Shown here piece by piece: positions 20,201-26,882 of a stretch of DNA of 48,250 nucleotides (its first letter is position 1; each line of letters begins with the position of its first letter). This stretch comes from T1Sed10-49 sp046498405 (GTDB lineage: Bacteria; Actinomycetota; Nitriliruptoria; Euzebyales; Egibacteraceae): NCBI GenBank assembly GCA_046498405.1, contig JAWOAS010000211.1, forward strand, positions 1 to 48,250, in the 5' to 3' direction. The position numbers were made by a program, and so were the translations under genes. The notes beneath the pieces are model-generated. The model had not been told where the DNA came from. It saw only the letters and a list, made by a program, of their open reading frames with translations, and ran no database searches.

Positions 20201-20315
20201 CGGCGACGAGGTGCGCCTGAGCGCCGCGGAGGGCAACCCCGGCGAGGTGCCCCTGCGGGTGTGGGACCGCACCCTGCGCCTGGCCCCCGGGGGCAGCGAG
20301 CGCATCGTCCGCTGA
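17298..20315 (+). CDS. Fused beta-phosphoglucomutase / GH65 disaccharide phosphorylase
   Basis: One 1005-residue chain joins two consecutive enzymes. Residues about 15-228 are a HAD beta-phosphoglucomutase: FDLDGVITDTAEYHYRGWK with nucleophile Asp23 and acid/base Asp25, GSSSRN, Lys157 in RAKPAPD and the acidic pair in VVLEDAESG. From about 238 to the end is GH65: YLIGNGYLGYRG, the (alpha/alpha)6 barrel, catalytic acid Glu715 in LGPDEYHENVDNN, and RTQHGSSLSPSTYS, the phosphate-binding His-Gly-Ser-Ser. An inverting GH65 phosphorylase (trehalose, maltose, kojibiose or nigerose) releases beta-glucose 1-phosphate, which the mutase turns into glucose 6-phosphate. Adjacent genes for these two enzymes are known in actinobacteria; here no stop or frameshift separates them. 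ATG 17298 has GGAGGGG 7 nt upstream. Cytoplasmic. Confidence 0.93.
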   Translation: MSRAGRRTVPAGDLTEVRAAIFDLDGVITDTAEYHYRGWKRLADEQGWPFDRAANEQLRGVSRMDSLELLLDGREATEEQKLAWAERKNAYYVESLEQVTPDDLLPGALETVLACKEQGLAVAIGSSSRNAHLVLDRLEVTDLFDAISDGHAVERAKPAPDLFLDAAERLGVEPSRCVVLEDAESGVDAALAAGMIAVGIGPAERVGHATVRFDTVADVDLEPLLHPDGPRDQHLQNNLIIESGWEIRERVLEPGQIITTGSNYLIGNGYLGYRGTFPEWTADEYVGCIVSDTYDCADGTWKELCNAPNALYGRWSVEGEAAEMHPRELEGVAGYERELNVRYGVHRRAWSRRGPGTNVLHLLDERFASYDDLHVVPQRQVVWAEEPVELTLVTGIDGQVWNLNGDHFASCEPSADGDELLMEAVTVEEGIELVVAQALRVRGAEPTATRSWTEHRRTLRELTFRLDAGEELVVETTMAVRSSNDGPDPRGRALASARAVAAQGYLRAKAAHVVHWDRRWRGLDIRVDGDLAAQTVLRYNLYQATIATPTHTDHLPIGARGLSCQAYQGGAFWDQEVFNLPMWLYTEPEQARSILAYRHRTLDGARRKAQHLGYEGAFYAWISGLTGDELCPSYFFEDVLSGRPIRNHFNDWQIHVSPDIAHAVWQYERATGDWGFIEEHGAEMLFEIARFCVSRVHLNPVKGHYEVIRVLGPDEYHENVDNNAFTNYQIHTALDRAITVYERLAARSPGRLSELVADLGISDEEISRWRDVHERLHLPPPDPQTGLVAQFDGYFDLEDTTPEVLRERLIDPGEYWGWPNGVAVETQVLKQADVLQLLLMHWDRFSVEEIATNYDYYEPRTQHGSSLSPSTYSIVANRIGRRREAHRMFMVSCGTDLFTRESKVSGGTFIGGIRTAACGAAWQIVTRGFAGLRVKQDGLELDPAAPEHWRRLAFGLQWHGCWLDVDIRGDEVRLSAAEGNPGEVPLRVWDRTLRLAPGGSERIVR

Positions 20316-20324
20316 GCCGTCCTC

Positions 20325-20342
20325 CGGAAGGTTGTCGGAAGG
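20325..20342 (+). promoter_or_regulatory. Heptamer direct repeat, candidate SARP operator 1
   Basis: CGGAAGG-TTGT-CGGAAGG: two identical heptamers, 11 bp start to start. CAACCT (20352-20357), a possible -10, begins 9 nt after the second heptamer. Same architecture as the repeat before the cupin gene. It precedes the secreted-protein gene (ATG 20395). Confidence 0.6.
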
Positions 20343-20394
20343 GTGGGCGCGCAACCTCGGCGCCGTACACCACCGGCAACCGAAGGGGGACGCC

Positions 20395-20952
20395 ATGTCA
20401 ACGACCCATGCCACCCGCAGCGGCCTCGCCCGCCTCCTGGCGACGCTGGCCGCCCTCCTGCTCTCCACGGCGCTCGCCGCCCCCGCACTCGCCCACGACG
20501 ACAGCACCCCGGCAAGCAGCCAGCCCGGTCAGGCCATCGGCCGGCTCGCGCCGGGACTCGGGGCCGAGCTCGCCGAGGTCCGGGCCGCCACCGCCCGCTA
20601 CCACGACGTCGAGGTGGCCCTGGCCGACGGGTTCGTGCTGCCACCGGACAGCCACTGCGTGGAGGATGAGCATGGCACCGGGGCGATGGGCTACCACTAC
20701 GTCAACGGCGACCGGATCGGCCAGCTCGACCCGACGCTGCCGCAGGCCCTGCTCTACGCCCCCGGGCCCAGCGGGCAGCTCCGGCTCGTCGGCGTGGAGT
20801 ACCTCAACCCGAAGGGTGGCGCGGTGCTCGGCCAGCCGCTCGCCGACCGCAGCCGACCGTTCGGCGAGCGCACCGCGCTGCACGTCTGGCTGTGGCAGGC
20901 CAACCCGCTCGGCGTCTTCGCCCCCTACAACCCCAACGTCAGCTGCTCGTAG
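20395..20952 (+). CDS. Secreted protein of unknown function
   Basis: A 185-residue precursor with a clear Sec signal peptide: basic MSTTHATRSGLARLL, hydrophobic core LATLAALLLSTALAAP and an AxA site at ALA before HDD (about residue 37). The mature part has an ATARYHDVEVALADGF helix, a Cys in DSHCVEDEHGTGAMGYHY, LLYAPGPSGQLRLVGVEY and a C-terminal PYNPNVSCS with a second Cys, so one disulfide is likely. I recognise the pattern as a widespread uncharacterised extracytoplasmic family but no function. ATG 20395 has AAGGGGGA upstream and starts directly at the signal peptide. The heptamer repeat in its promoter links it to the SARP-type gene downstream. Confidence 0.85.
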   Translation: MSTTHATRSGLARLLATLAALLLSTALAAPALAHDDSTPASSQPGQAIGRLAPGLGAELAEVRAATARYHDVEVALADGFVLPPDSHCVEDEHGTGAMGYHYVNGDRIGQLDPTLPQALLYAPGPSGQLRLVGVEYLNPKGGAVLGQPLADRSRPFGERTALHVWLWQANPLGVFAPYNPNVSCS

Positions 20953-20996
20953 GCCGGCCCGGCACCGACCCGGGCGGGTCGGGCGCCGCCGTCACG

Positions 20997-21034
20997 CCCC
21001 GGGGGCTGCCAGCGCGTCCTGGCACCCCCCGGGG
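20997..21034 (+). terminator. Long G+C hairpin after the secreted-protein gene
   Basis: 16-nt arms with one C-C mismatch (CCCCGGGGGcTGCCAG / CTGGCAcCCCCCGGGG) and a 6-nt loop, 45 nt after the stop codon. The TAGGAT -10 of the next gene starts at its last base plus one, so the hairpin separates the two transcripts and overlaps the -35 region. Confidence 0.75.
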
Positions 21035-21040
21035 TAGGAT
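21035..21040 (+). promoter_or_regulatory. -10 element TAGGAT for the hydrolase-SARP gene
   Basis: Predicts a start near 21047 and a short leader that holds GGAGGG (21062-21067) before GTG 21074. I see no CGGAAGG repeat here. Confidence 0.45.
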
Positions 21041-21073
21041 GCCCTCCACACCGCCGAGGTTGGAGGGGGCGAG

Positions 21074-22633
21074 GTGTCGATGGGCCAGCCGCCGCCGACG
21101 CGCTTCGCGCCGACCCGCGGCGCCCGGCTGGCCTACCAGGTCCTCGGCTCGGGGGACCAGACCGTGGTGGCGGTGCCCCCCACCGCCCAGAACATCGAGC
21201 TGGGCTGGGAGCAGCCGGCGATCCGCGCGATGCTCGAGCGCTTCGCGTCGTTCTGCCGCTACCTCCACTTCGACAAGCGCGGGACGGGGTGCTCGGACCG
21301 CAACGGCCGCATCGCCGACCTCGACGAGAGGGTGGAGGACCTGCGCGCCGTCATGGATCACGCCGGCATCGAGCACGCCCACCTCTTCGGCAGCTCCGAG
21401 GGCGGCCCGATGACGCTGCTCTTCGCCGCGACCTACCCCCAACGGGTCGACAGCCTCATCCTCTTCGGGACCGGTGCGACGCTGCTGCCGCCCGACATCA
21501 CCCCCGCACAGCTCGCCGAGCGCCGCGCCGGCGCGGTGCGCTACGCCGCGCGCTGGGGCACCGAGGACTCGCCGGTGGCCGCGGGGATGGCCCCGAGCCT
21601 CGCTGCCGCCGACCCCGGCTTCGCCGCGTGGCATCAGCGCTACGAGCGCTACGCCGCCAGCCAGGACTCGCTGCTCGAGCTGATCGAGCTCAGCTTCGCC
21701 GCCGACGTGCGCGAGCTCGTCCCCACGATCGACCGCCCGGCCCTCGTCATCCACCGCCGCGAGGACGCGGTGGTCCCGATCGCCCGCGCGCGCGAGCTCG
21801 TCGCCCTGCTGCCGGGCAGCCGGCTCCTCGAGCAGCCCGGCGGCGACCACTTCTCCTACGCCGGCGACGTCGACGGGTGGATGGACGAGGTCGAGCGCGT
21901 CGTGACCGGGACGGTGCGCTCCACGCCGGTCGCTGCCGCCCGCCGCCCGGTCGTCCGCATCACCACCCTCGGACGCTTCGCGGTGACGGTCGACGGCCAG
22001 GAGGTCGCGGCCTCAGCGTGGGGCTCGAGGCGCGCCCGACAGCTGTGCAAGCGGCTCGTCGCCGCCCGCGGCTGGCCGGTGACCCGGGACGAGCTCTTCG
22101 ACCTGCTGTGGCCCGACGAGACCGACCGCGCCCGGCTCGGCGCGAGGCTCTCGGTCCAGCTCTCCGGGGTCCGCCGCGTCCTGCACGGCGGGGTGATCGC
22201 CGACCGGCAGAGCGTGCGACTCGACCTCGAGGCGGTCGACACCGACCTCGAGGCACTCTTGCGGGCCAGCGGTGACGCCGCCATCGTCGAGGCCTACCCC
22301 GGCGTGTTCCTGCCCGAGGACCGCTACGAGCCCTGGACCGAGGGCGCGCGGGCCGAGGCCCTGGCGCGCTTCGTCCCGAGCGCGCAACGGCAGGCGCGTC
22401 GGCTGCTCGACGGCGGCGAGTCCGACGCGGCGGTCAGGCTCGCGCTGCGCCTACGCGAGATCGACGCCTACGACGAGGACGCCCACCGGCTGCTCATCGC
22501 CGCCCTCGAGCACGCAGGCGCGGTAACCGAGGCCGAGCGCGCGCGCACGGTCTACCGGGCGGCGATGGCCGAGCTCGCCGTGCCCGGGCAGGCCTCGCGC
22601 CCCGTGGCCCCGCAGCCGCGACCCGTCGTCTGA
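21074..22633 (+). CDS. Alpha/beta-hydrolase fused to a SARP-type (winged helix-BTAD) regulator
   Basis: 519 residues with two unlike halves. Residues about 10-280 are an alpha/beta hydrolase of the type often joined to adenylate cyclases (FDKRGTGCSDR; nucleophile Ser108 in GSSEGG; Asp231 in HRREDAVVP; His259 in GGDHFSY), so the triad looks complete. Residues about 294-383 are an OmpR-like winged helix (ITTLGRFAVTVDG, SRRARQLCKRLVAARG, RDELFDLLWPD, LSVQLSGVRRVL), and about 388-503 a bacterial transcriptional activator (BTAD) domain ending AGAVTEAERARTVYRAAMAEL. The C-terminal half is the arrangement of SARP activators, which bind heptamer repeats with 11-bp period. Such repeats flank this gene. 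The hydrolase half may be a ligand sensor. Start GTG 21074 (GGAGGG 6 nt upstream) or ATG 21080. Confidence 0.9.
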   Translation: MSMGQPPPTRFAPTRGARLAYQVLGSGDQTVVAVPPTAQNIELGWEQPAIRAMLERFASFCRYLHFDKRGTGCSDRNGRIADLDERVEDLRAVMDHAGIEHAHLFGSSEGGPMTLLFAATYPQRVDSLILFGTGATLLPPDITPAQLAERRAGAVRYAARWGTEDSPVAAGMAPSLAAADPGFAAWHQRYERYAASQDSLLELIELSFAADVRELVPTIDRPALVIHRREDAVVPIARARELVALLPGSRLLEQPGGDHFSYAGDVDGWMDEVERVVTGTVRSTPVAAARRPVVRITTLGRFAVTVDGQEVAASAWGSRRARQLCKRLVAARGWPVTRDELFDLLWPDETDRARLGARLSVQLSGVRRVLHGGVIADRQSVRLDLEAVDTDLEALLRASGDAAIVEAYPGVFLPEDRYEPWTEGARAEALARFVPSAQRQARRLLDGGESDAAVRLALRLREIDAYDEDAHRLLIAALEHAGAVTEAERARTVYRAAMAELAVPGQASRPVAPQPRPVV

Positions 22634-22661
22634 AGGTTCCCGGAAGGCCCGCTCCGACACT
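22630..22661 (+). promoter_or_regulatory. Heptamer direct repeat plus -10, candidate SARP operator 2
   Basis: CTGAAGG-TTCC-CGGAAGG (22630-22647), again 11 bp start to start. Exactly 8 nt later is GACACT (22656-22661), a -10-like hexamer 6 nt before ATG 22668. The spacing matches SARP-dependent promoters. The first heptamer overlaps the stop of the regulator gene. Confidence 0.65.
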
Positions 22662-22667
22662 GCCTGC

Positions 22668-23180
22668 ATGTCGACCCACCCCACGCCCAACCGAGCGCCC
22701 GAGGTCATCGCACCCGGCTCGGGTCACCATCTCCACTTCCTCAACCATCTCGCGACCCTCAAGGTGCGCGCCGGCGAGGACGGCGCCCTCAGCGTCGTGG
22801 AGTTCACCGCGCCCCGCGGCCTGGGTCCCCCGCTGCACGAGCACGAGGACGAGGACGAGTGCTTCGTCGTCCTCAGCGGCGAGGTCGCCTTCCACGTCGC
22901 CGACGACCGGTTGACCGCCGGTGAGGGCGGCGTCGCATTCCTGCCCCACGGCGTCCCCCACACCTTCCAGGTGCGCTCCGAGACGGCCAGGTTCCTGTGC
23001 GTGACCGGCTCGCGCGTGCAGGCGCCACGCTTCGACCGGATGGTCGTCGACCTCGGCGCCGACGCGCCCGAGGGGCGCCTGCCGGAGCCGGGACCCGTCG
23101 ACGCAGGCCGCGTCACCGAGGTCTGCCGCGCACACGGCATCGCGGTGCTCGGCCCCCCTCCCGCGGCGCTCGGGGGGTGA
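22668..23180 (+). CDS. Single-domain cupin protein
   Basis: A 170-residue cupin. Motif 1 is PPLHEHEDEDECFVVLSGEV with metal ligands His, His and Glu; motif 2 is LPHGVPHTFQV with the last His. The arrangement resembles quercetinase-like or sensor-type cupins; the reaction cannot be told. There is no signal peptide. No Shine-Dalgarno sequence precedes the ATG, and the -10 lies 6 nt upstream, so it is probably leaderless. The promoter carries the second heptamer repeat, so I infer control by the adjacent hydrolase-SARP protein. It converges on the dodecin gene. Confidence 0.88.
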   Translation: MSTHPTPNRAPEVIAPGSGHHLHFLNHLATLKVRAGEDGALSVVEFTAPRGLGPPLHEHEDEDECFVVLSGEVAFHVADDRLTAGEGGVAFLPHGVPHTFQVRSETARFLCVTGSRVQAPRFDRMVVDLGADAPEGRLPEPGPVDAGRVTEVCRAHGIAVLGPPPAALGG

Positions 23181-23196
23181 CCCCCGCCCCGGGGCG
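23172..23196. terminator. G+C palindromes between cupin and dodecin genes
   Basis: GGGGG-TGA-CCCCC spans the cupin stop codon and CGCCCCGGGGCG follows at 23185-23196. Either could help end both convergent transcripts. Confidence 0.3.
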
Positions 23197-23212
23197 CGTC
23201 GGGCCGTGGGCC

Positions 23213-23428
23213 CTAGCCCGCGTCCTCGTACTTGAAGGAGACCTTGACCTTCGCGCGGTAGGCGACGACGCCGTCGTCGTCGAGCACCATGTCGAGCTCG
23301 GAGACCTCGGCGACCCGCAGGTTGCGCAGCGACTGGCCGGCGCGCCCGACCGCCGCCTTGGCCGCGGCCTCCCAGGAGTCGTTGCTCGTGCCGACGAGCT
23401 CGATGACCTTGTAGACGCTCTCCGCCAT
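23213..23428 (-). CDS. Dodecin (flavin-storage protein)
   Basis: 71 residues and an almost complete match to the dodecin fold: VYKVIELVGTSNDSWEAA, then AVGRAGQSLRNLRVAEV and a C-terminal strand AYRAKVKVSFKYED. Dodecins form hollow dodecamers that bind FMN or FAD (and CoA) and buffer free flavin in the cytoplasm. The start ATG 23428 has GAGGAG 7 nt upstream. It lies 113 nt downstream of the hox operon on the same strand; HoxF needs FMN, so co-expression would make sense but is only inference. Confidence 0.94.
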   Translation of the reverse strand: MAESVYKVIELVGTSNDSWEAAAKAAVGRAGQSLRNLRVAEVSELDMVLDDDGVVAYRAKVKVSFKYEDAG

Positions 23429-23541
23429 GATGGGCTCCTCTCGTGGGCGATGGTCCGTGGCGTGCCCCTCCCGCGGGATCCTCACACGTCCGAGCGCCGA
23501 GGATCGCCGACGGCCGCTGCCGACTGCGGGCGGGGCAGCCC

Positions 23542-24063
23542 CTAGCCCGTCGCAGCCTCGCAGAGCGCGACGATGTGCTCCACGGCCTCCTCGACCCCCG
23601 CCCGGGCGCGTGCGGAGAGCTCGGTGCCGAGGCCGAGGTCGTGGGCGGGGATGTGGACGACCCAGGCCGCCGTGGCCGGGCCGTCGAGCGAGGCGGCGAG
23701 GTCGAGCAGCCCCCGTGGGTCGACGTGGTGGGTCATCGGGCCCCGCCCGTCGCCGGGCTCGAGGGCGACGACGTCGACGGCCTCGCGGGTCACCGTGGCG
23801 TCGACGAAGACGACCGTCCGCCCGGAGAGGTCCTCGGCGACCTCGGGCGTGAGCTGGTGCAGCGGACGCGCCTCCACCCCGGGCAGGGCGCGCTCGGCGA
23901 GCGCCTCGGCGACGATCCGGCCGGCGGCGTCGTCCCGCCGCAGCTCGCTGCCGTAGCCGAGCACGAGCACCGGCGGCCGCTCGCGCCCCTCCTCGCGGCG
24001 GCCACCGGCCCGGCCCCCACGACGCGCGTCGTCGCCGGGGCTGCCGCCCGGGCCAGGGCTCAC
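23542..24063 (-). CDS. hoxW: Hydrogenase maturation protease of the Hox hydrogenase
   Basis: A nickel-sensing endopeptidase of the HybD/HycI family that removes the C-terminal peptide of HoxH after metal insertion. The core LVLGYGSELRRDDAAG carries the first acidic nickel ligand, VVFVDATVT the second Asp and PMTHHVDP the His. It is the last gene of hoxEFUYHW. The GTG at 24063 overlaps the hoxH stop (GTGA), the junction style used elsewhere in this operon, and gives 173 residues with a Gly/Arg-rich N-terminal tail of about 30. A GTG at 23970, directly before the fold, would give 142 residues. The start is therefore open. Confidence 0.88.
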   Translation of the reverse strand: MSPGPGGSPGDDARRGGRAGGRREEGRERPPVLVLGYGSELRRDDAAGRIVAEALAERALPGVEARPLHQLTPEVAEDLSGRTVVFVDATVTREAVDVVALEPGDGRGPMTHHVDPRGLLDLAASLDGPATAAWVVHIPAHDLGLGTELSARARAGVEEAVEHIVALCEAATG

Positions 24064-25517
24064 TCCACCTCGGGCGGGTCCCGGCGGACCTCGCCGAGCA
24101 CCTCGCCATCGGGGCTGTGGAGCTCGACGACCATCGGCATCTGGCCGATGGCGTGGGTCGAGCAGGACAGGCACGGGTCGTAGGCGCGGATGCCCGCCTC
24201 GATGCGGTTGAGCACCCCGTCGGGCAGCTCCGGGCCGTCGACGTACTCCTTGGCGATCTGGGTGATCGTCCGGTTCATCGCGAGGTTGTTGTTGCCCGTG
24301 GCGATGACGAGGTTCACCCCGGTGATGACCCCCTCGTCGTCGACCTCGTAGTCGTGGAAGAGCGTGCCGCGCGGCGCCTCGGAGGCCCCGACGCCACGCC
24401 GGCGGTTGACCCCGCCCTCGGCGCGGATGTGGTAGTCGGTGAGCATCGGGTCGTCGAGCAGCTCGGCGATGCGCTCGGTGCAGGCCAGCACCTCGATGAG
24501 CCGCGCGTAGTGGTAGTGGAACGACGAGGTCGCCACCCGGCCGCCGGTGCGCTCGCGGAAGGTCGCGAGCGCCTCGTCGGCCTCCGGCGTGCCCATGCGC
24601 TCGCTGATGTTGAGGCGGGCGAGCGGACCGACCCGGTAGATGCCGTCCATGGCCACGCCGTCGTCGCCGACGTAGGGCTTGTAGTACGGCGACTTGAGGT
24701 AGCTGTCGACGTTGGCGGCCTCGCCGAGGTACTCGCGGTAGGCCGCGGGCGAGAGCTGGTCGGCGACGATCGCGCCCTCGGCGTCGAGGATGCGCAGCCC
24801 GCCGCTGTAGTGCTCCCACGTCCCGTCGGGCTGGCAGTGGCCGAGGAAGAGGCTCGGGAAGTCGCCGAAGGCGGCGATCTCCCGGGAGAAGCCGTCGAGC
24901 AGCGCGGTGAACTCCTCGAGGGTCCGCAGCGCGGCGTCGTGCGCCTCGTCGAGCATGCCGCGGATCGTCTCGACGTCCTCGGCGGTCATCTGCCGCCCCG
25001 AGCCGCCGGCGACGACCCAGGGGCCGTGGATGCGCCGGCCGGTGACGACCTCGAGGATCTCCTGGCCGAACTTGCGCAGGCGGATGCCGCGGCGCGCGAG
25101 CTCGGGCTCGGTGGCCACGAGGCCGAAGACGTTGCGCTGCGCGGGGTCGGAGTCCATGCCGAGCATGAGGTCGGGCGCCGAGAGGTGGAAGAAGCTCAGC
25201 GCGTGGGACTGGATGATCTGCCCCATGTTCGCGAGCCGTCGCTGACGGTCGGCGGCCTCGGGGATGCGCACCGAGAGGATCTCGTCGCCGGCCTTGGCCG
25301 AGGCGAGGAGGTGGCTGACCGGGCAGATCCCGCAGGTACGGGCCGTCAGCGCCGGCATCTCGTGGTAGGGCCGACCGACGCAGAACTCCTCGAAGCCCCG
25401 GAACTCGGTGACGTGGAAGCGGGCGTCGGAGACCCCACCGTCCTCGCCGAGGTGCAGGGTGATCTTCGCGTGCCCCTCGATGCGGGTGACGGGATCGATG
25501 ACGTGGACGTTATGCAA
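24060..25517 (-). CDS. hoxH: NAD-linked [NiFe]-hydrogenase large subunit (group 3d)
   Basis: The subunit that holds the NiFe(CN)2CO active site of a soluble bidirectional hydrogenase. The four nickel cysteines are Cys62/Cys65 in TARTCGICPVSH and Cys449/Cys452 in YDPCLSCSTH. RIEGHAKITL and the FHVTEFRGFEEFCVGRP block near 35-50 are typical of group 3d. The chain continues 30 residues past His455, the peptide that HoxW should remove. The start is a rare TTG at 25517, supported by AGGAGG 7 nt upstream and by the family N-terminus; there is no ATG or GTG in a suitable place. It follows hoxY by 31 nt. Uses cysteine, not selenocysteine. Confidence 0.96.
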   Translation of the reverse strand: MHNVHVIDPVTRIEGHAKITLHLGEDGGVSDARFHVTEFRGFEEFCVGRPYHEMPALTARTCGICPVSHLLASAKAGDEILSVRIPEAADRQRRLANMGQIIQSHALSFFHLSAPDLMLGMDSDPAQRNVFGLVATEPELARRGIRLRKFGQEILEVVTGRRIHGPWVVAGGSGRQMTAEDVETIRGMLDEAHDAALRTLEEFTALLDGFSREIAAFGDFPSLFLGHCQPDGTWEHYSGGLRILDAEGAIVADQLSPAAYREYLGEAANVDSYLKSPYYKPYVGDDGVAMDGIYRVGPLARLNISERMGTPEADEALATFRERTGGRVATSSFHYHYARLIEVLACTERIAELLDDPMLTDYHIRAEGGVNRRRGVGASEAPRGTLFHDYEVDDEGVITGVNLVIATGNNNLAMNRTITQIAKEYVDGPELPDGVLNRIEAGIRAYDPCLSCSTHAIGQMPMVVELHSPDGEVLGEVRRDPPEVE

Positions 25518-25548
25518 CGCAGGGCCTCCTTCTCGGGGCGGGCGCGGG

Positions 25549-26136
25549 CTAGCCGAAGCGGGCGTCGTCAGGCAAGAGCCACTCGGTGGCCTTGGGGACC
25601 GGCTCGCCGTCGATGACGGCCTGCGCGAGCGCGGTGATCGCGGTCTTGATGCGCTCCGCCGAGGGCGGGCAGCCCGGCAGGTAGGCGTCGATGGGGATGA
25701 GCTCGTGGAGCGGCTCGGCCATGGGCAGCAGCGCCGGCACGACCTCGGTCGGCAGCTGCCCGTCGAGGTCGGGATGCTCGACGTAGACGCGCTGCAGCAT
25801 CGGCTCGGGCTCGCCGAGGAGGTTGCGCAGCGCGGTGACGTTGCCGGTGACCGCGCAGTCGCCGAAGGAGACGACGACGCGGCTGTTGGCCCGCAGCGCG
25901 AAGGCGAGCTCGCGGTTGTCCTCGTTGGTCACCGCGCCCTCGACGAGGGTGATGTCGACGTCGGGGGGGAACGCCTTCGTGTCGGTCAGGGGACCGAAGA
26001 CGAGGTCGGCCATGCCCGCGAGGTCGACGAGGAACTCGTCGAGGTCGAGGAAGGACATGTGGCAGCCGGAGCAGCCGCCGAGCCACGCCGTGGCGATCCG
26101 CAGCTTGCCGTTGGCAGCGCCGTTTCCGTTGCTCAC
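25549..26136 (-). CDS. hoxY: NAD-linked [NiFe]-hydrogenase small subunit
   Basis: 195 residues. Carries the single proximal [4Fe-4S] cluster of group 3d hydrogenases: Cys22 and Cys25 in GGCSGCHMS, Cys94 in FGDCAVTGN and Cys156 in LPGCPPSAE. It passes electrons between HoxH and the HoxU/HoxF diaphorase. The short form, with no extra ferredoxin-like domain and no Tat signal, fits a soluble cytoplasmic enzyme. GTG 26136 overlaps the hoxU stop (GTGA), with AGGAGG 4 nt upstream. Confidence 0.95.
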   Translation of the reverse strand: MSNGNGAANGKLRIATAWLGGCSGCHMSFLDLDEFLVDLAGMADLVFGPLTDTKAFPPDVDITLVEGAVTNEDNRELAFALRANSRVVVSFGDCAVTGNVTALRNLLGEPEPMLQRVYVEHPDLDGQLPTEVVPALLPMAEPLHELIPIDAYLPGCPPSAERIKTAITALAQAVIDGEPVPKATEWLLPDDARFG

Positions 26137-26882
26137 CGGGCCTCCTGTCGCTCGTACCACTTGCCCTCGTCACGCGCGGTCTTGAGGAAGTCGATGACCG
26201 CGGGGTCGTGGCGCATCTCGCCGACGGCGCGGCCCTTGAAGGACAGCGCCCCGGTCGGGCAGACGAGGACGCACTTGCCGCACCAGGTGCACGACGGCGA
26301 CTCGCCCCAGGGCTTGCTGAGCTCGGCGACGATCGCCGAGCTCGTGCCGCGCTGGGCGACGTCCCAGACGTGGGCGCCCTCGATCTCGTCGCACACCCGC
26401 ACGCAGCGGGTGCACAGGACGCAGCGCTGGCGGTCGAGCACGTACTTGGGGTGGGAGGCGTCGACCGAGGCGTCGGGGTACTGCAGGTCGTAGTGGACGT
26501 GGTCGACGTCGGTCTCGGCGGCGAGGTCCTGGAGCTCGCAGTCGCCGTTGGAGACGCACACCGCGCAGATGTGGTTGCCCTCGGCGAAGAGCATCTCCAC
26601 GATGCGGCGGCGGTGGTTGTGCAGCTCCCAGTTCTTCGTCGTCACCTCCATCTCGGGGACCACCGGCGTCGCGCACGACAGCCGGTAGCGGGGGTCGTCG
26701 GCGACCTCGACGAGGCAGAGCCGGCAGCCGCCCCACACCGAGAGGCCCTCGAGGTAGCACAGCCGGGGGATCCTCACCCCGATGCGCGTGGCGACGTCGA
26801 GGATCGTCTCGCCCTCGTAGGCCATCGCCTCGTGCCCGTCGATGGTGACGGGGACGCTCGGCCGGCCGTTTCCGCGGCTCAT
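26133..26882 (-). CDS. hoxU: Hydrogenase diaphorase subunit (NuoG-N like Fe-S protein)
   Basis: 249 residues, homologous to the N-terminal part of NuoG. Order: [2Fe-2S] ferredoxin domain (CYLEGLSVWGGCRLC, then a fourth Cys in LSCATP), the His-Cys3 [4Fe-4S] segment (HICAVCVSNGDCELQ), and two ferredoxin-type [4Fe-4S] motifs (CVLCTRCVRVCDE and CTWCGKCVLVCPTG). It wires HoxY to HoxF. ATG 26882 overlaps the hoxF stop (ATGA), with AGGGAGG upstream. Confidence 0.95.
   Translation of the reverse strand: MSRGNGRPSVPVTIDGHEAMAYEGETILDVATRIGVRIPRLCYLEGLSVWGGCRLCLVEVADDPRYRLSCATPVVPEMEVTTKNWELHNHRRRIVEMLFAEGNHICAVCVSNGDCELQDLAAETDVDHVHYDLQYPDASVDASHPKYVLDRQRCVLCTRCVRVCDEIEGAHVWDVAQRGTSSAIVAELSKPWGESPSCTWCGKCVLVCPTGALSFKGRAVGEMRHDPAVIDFLKTARDEGKWYERQEAR

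Noticed and set aside
16059..20507. A very long open frame antisense to the pepN-acetamidase-GH65 region
   Set aside because: It is the mirror of real genes in extremely G+C-rich DNA. The sense strand has full sets of family motifs; the antisense product is low-complexity and matches nothing known to me.
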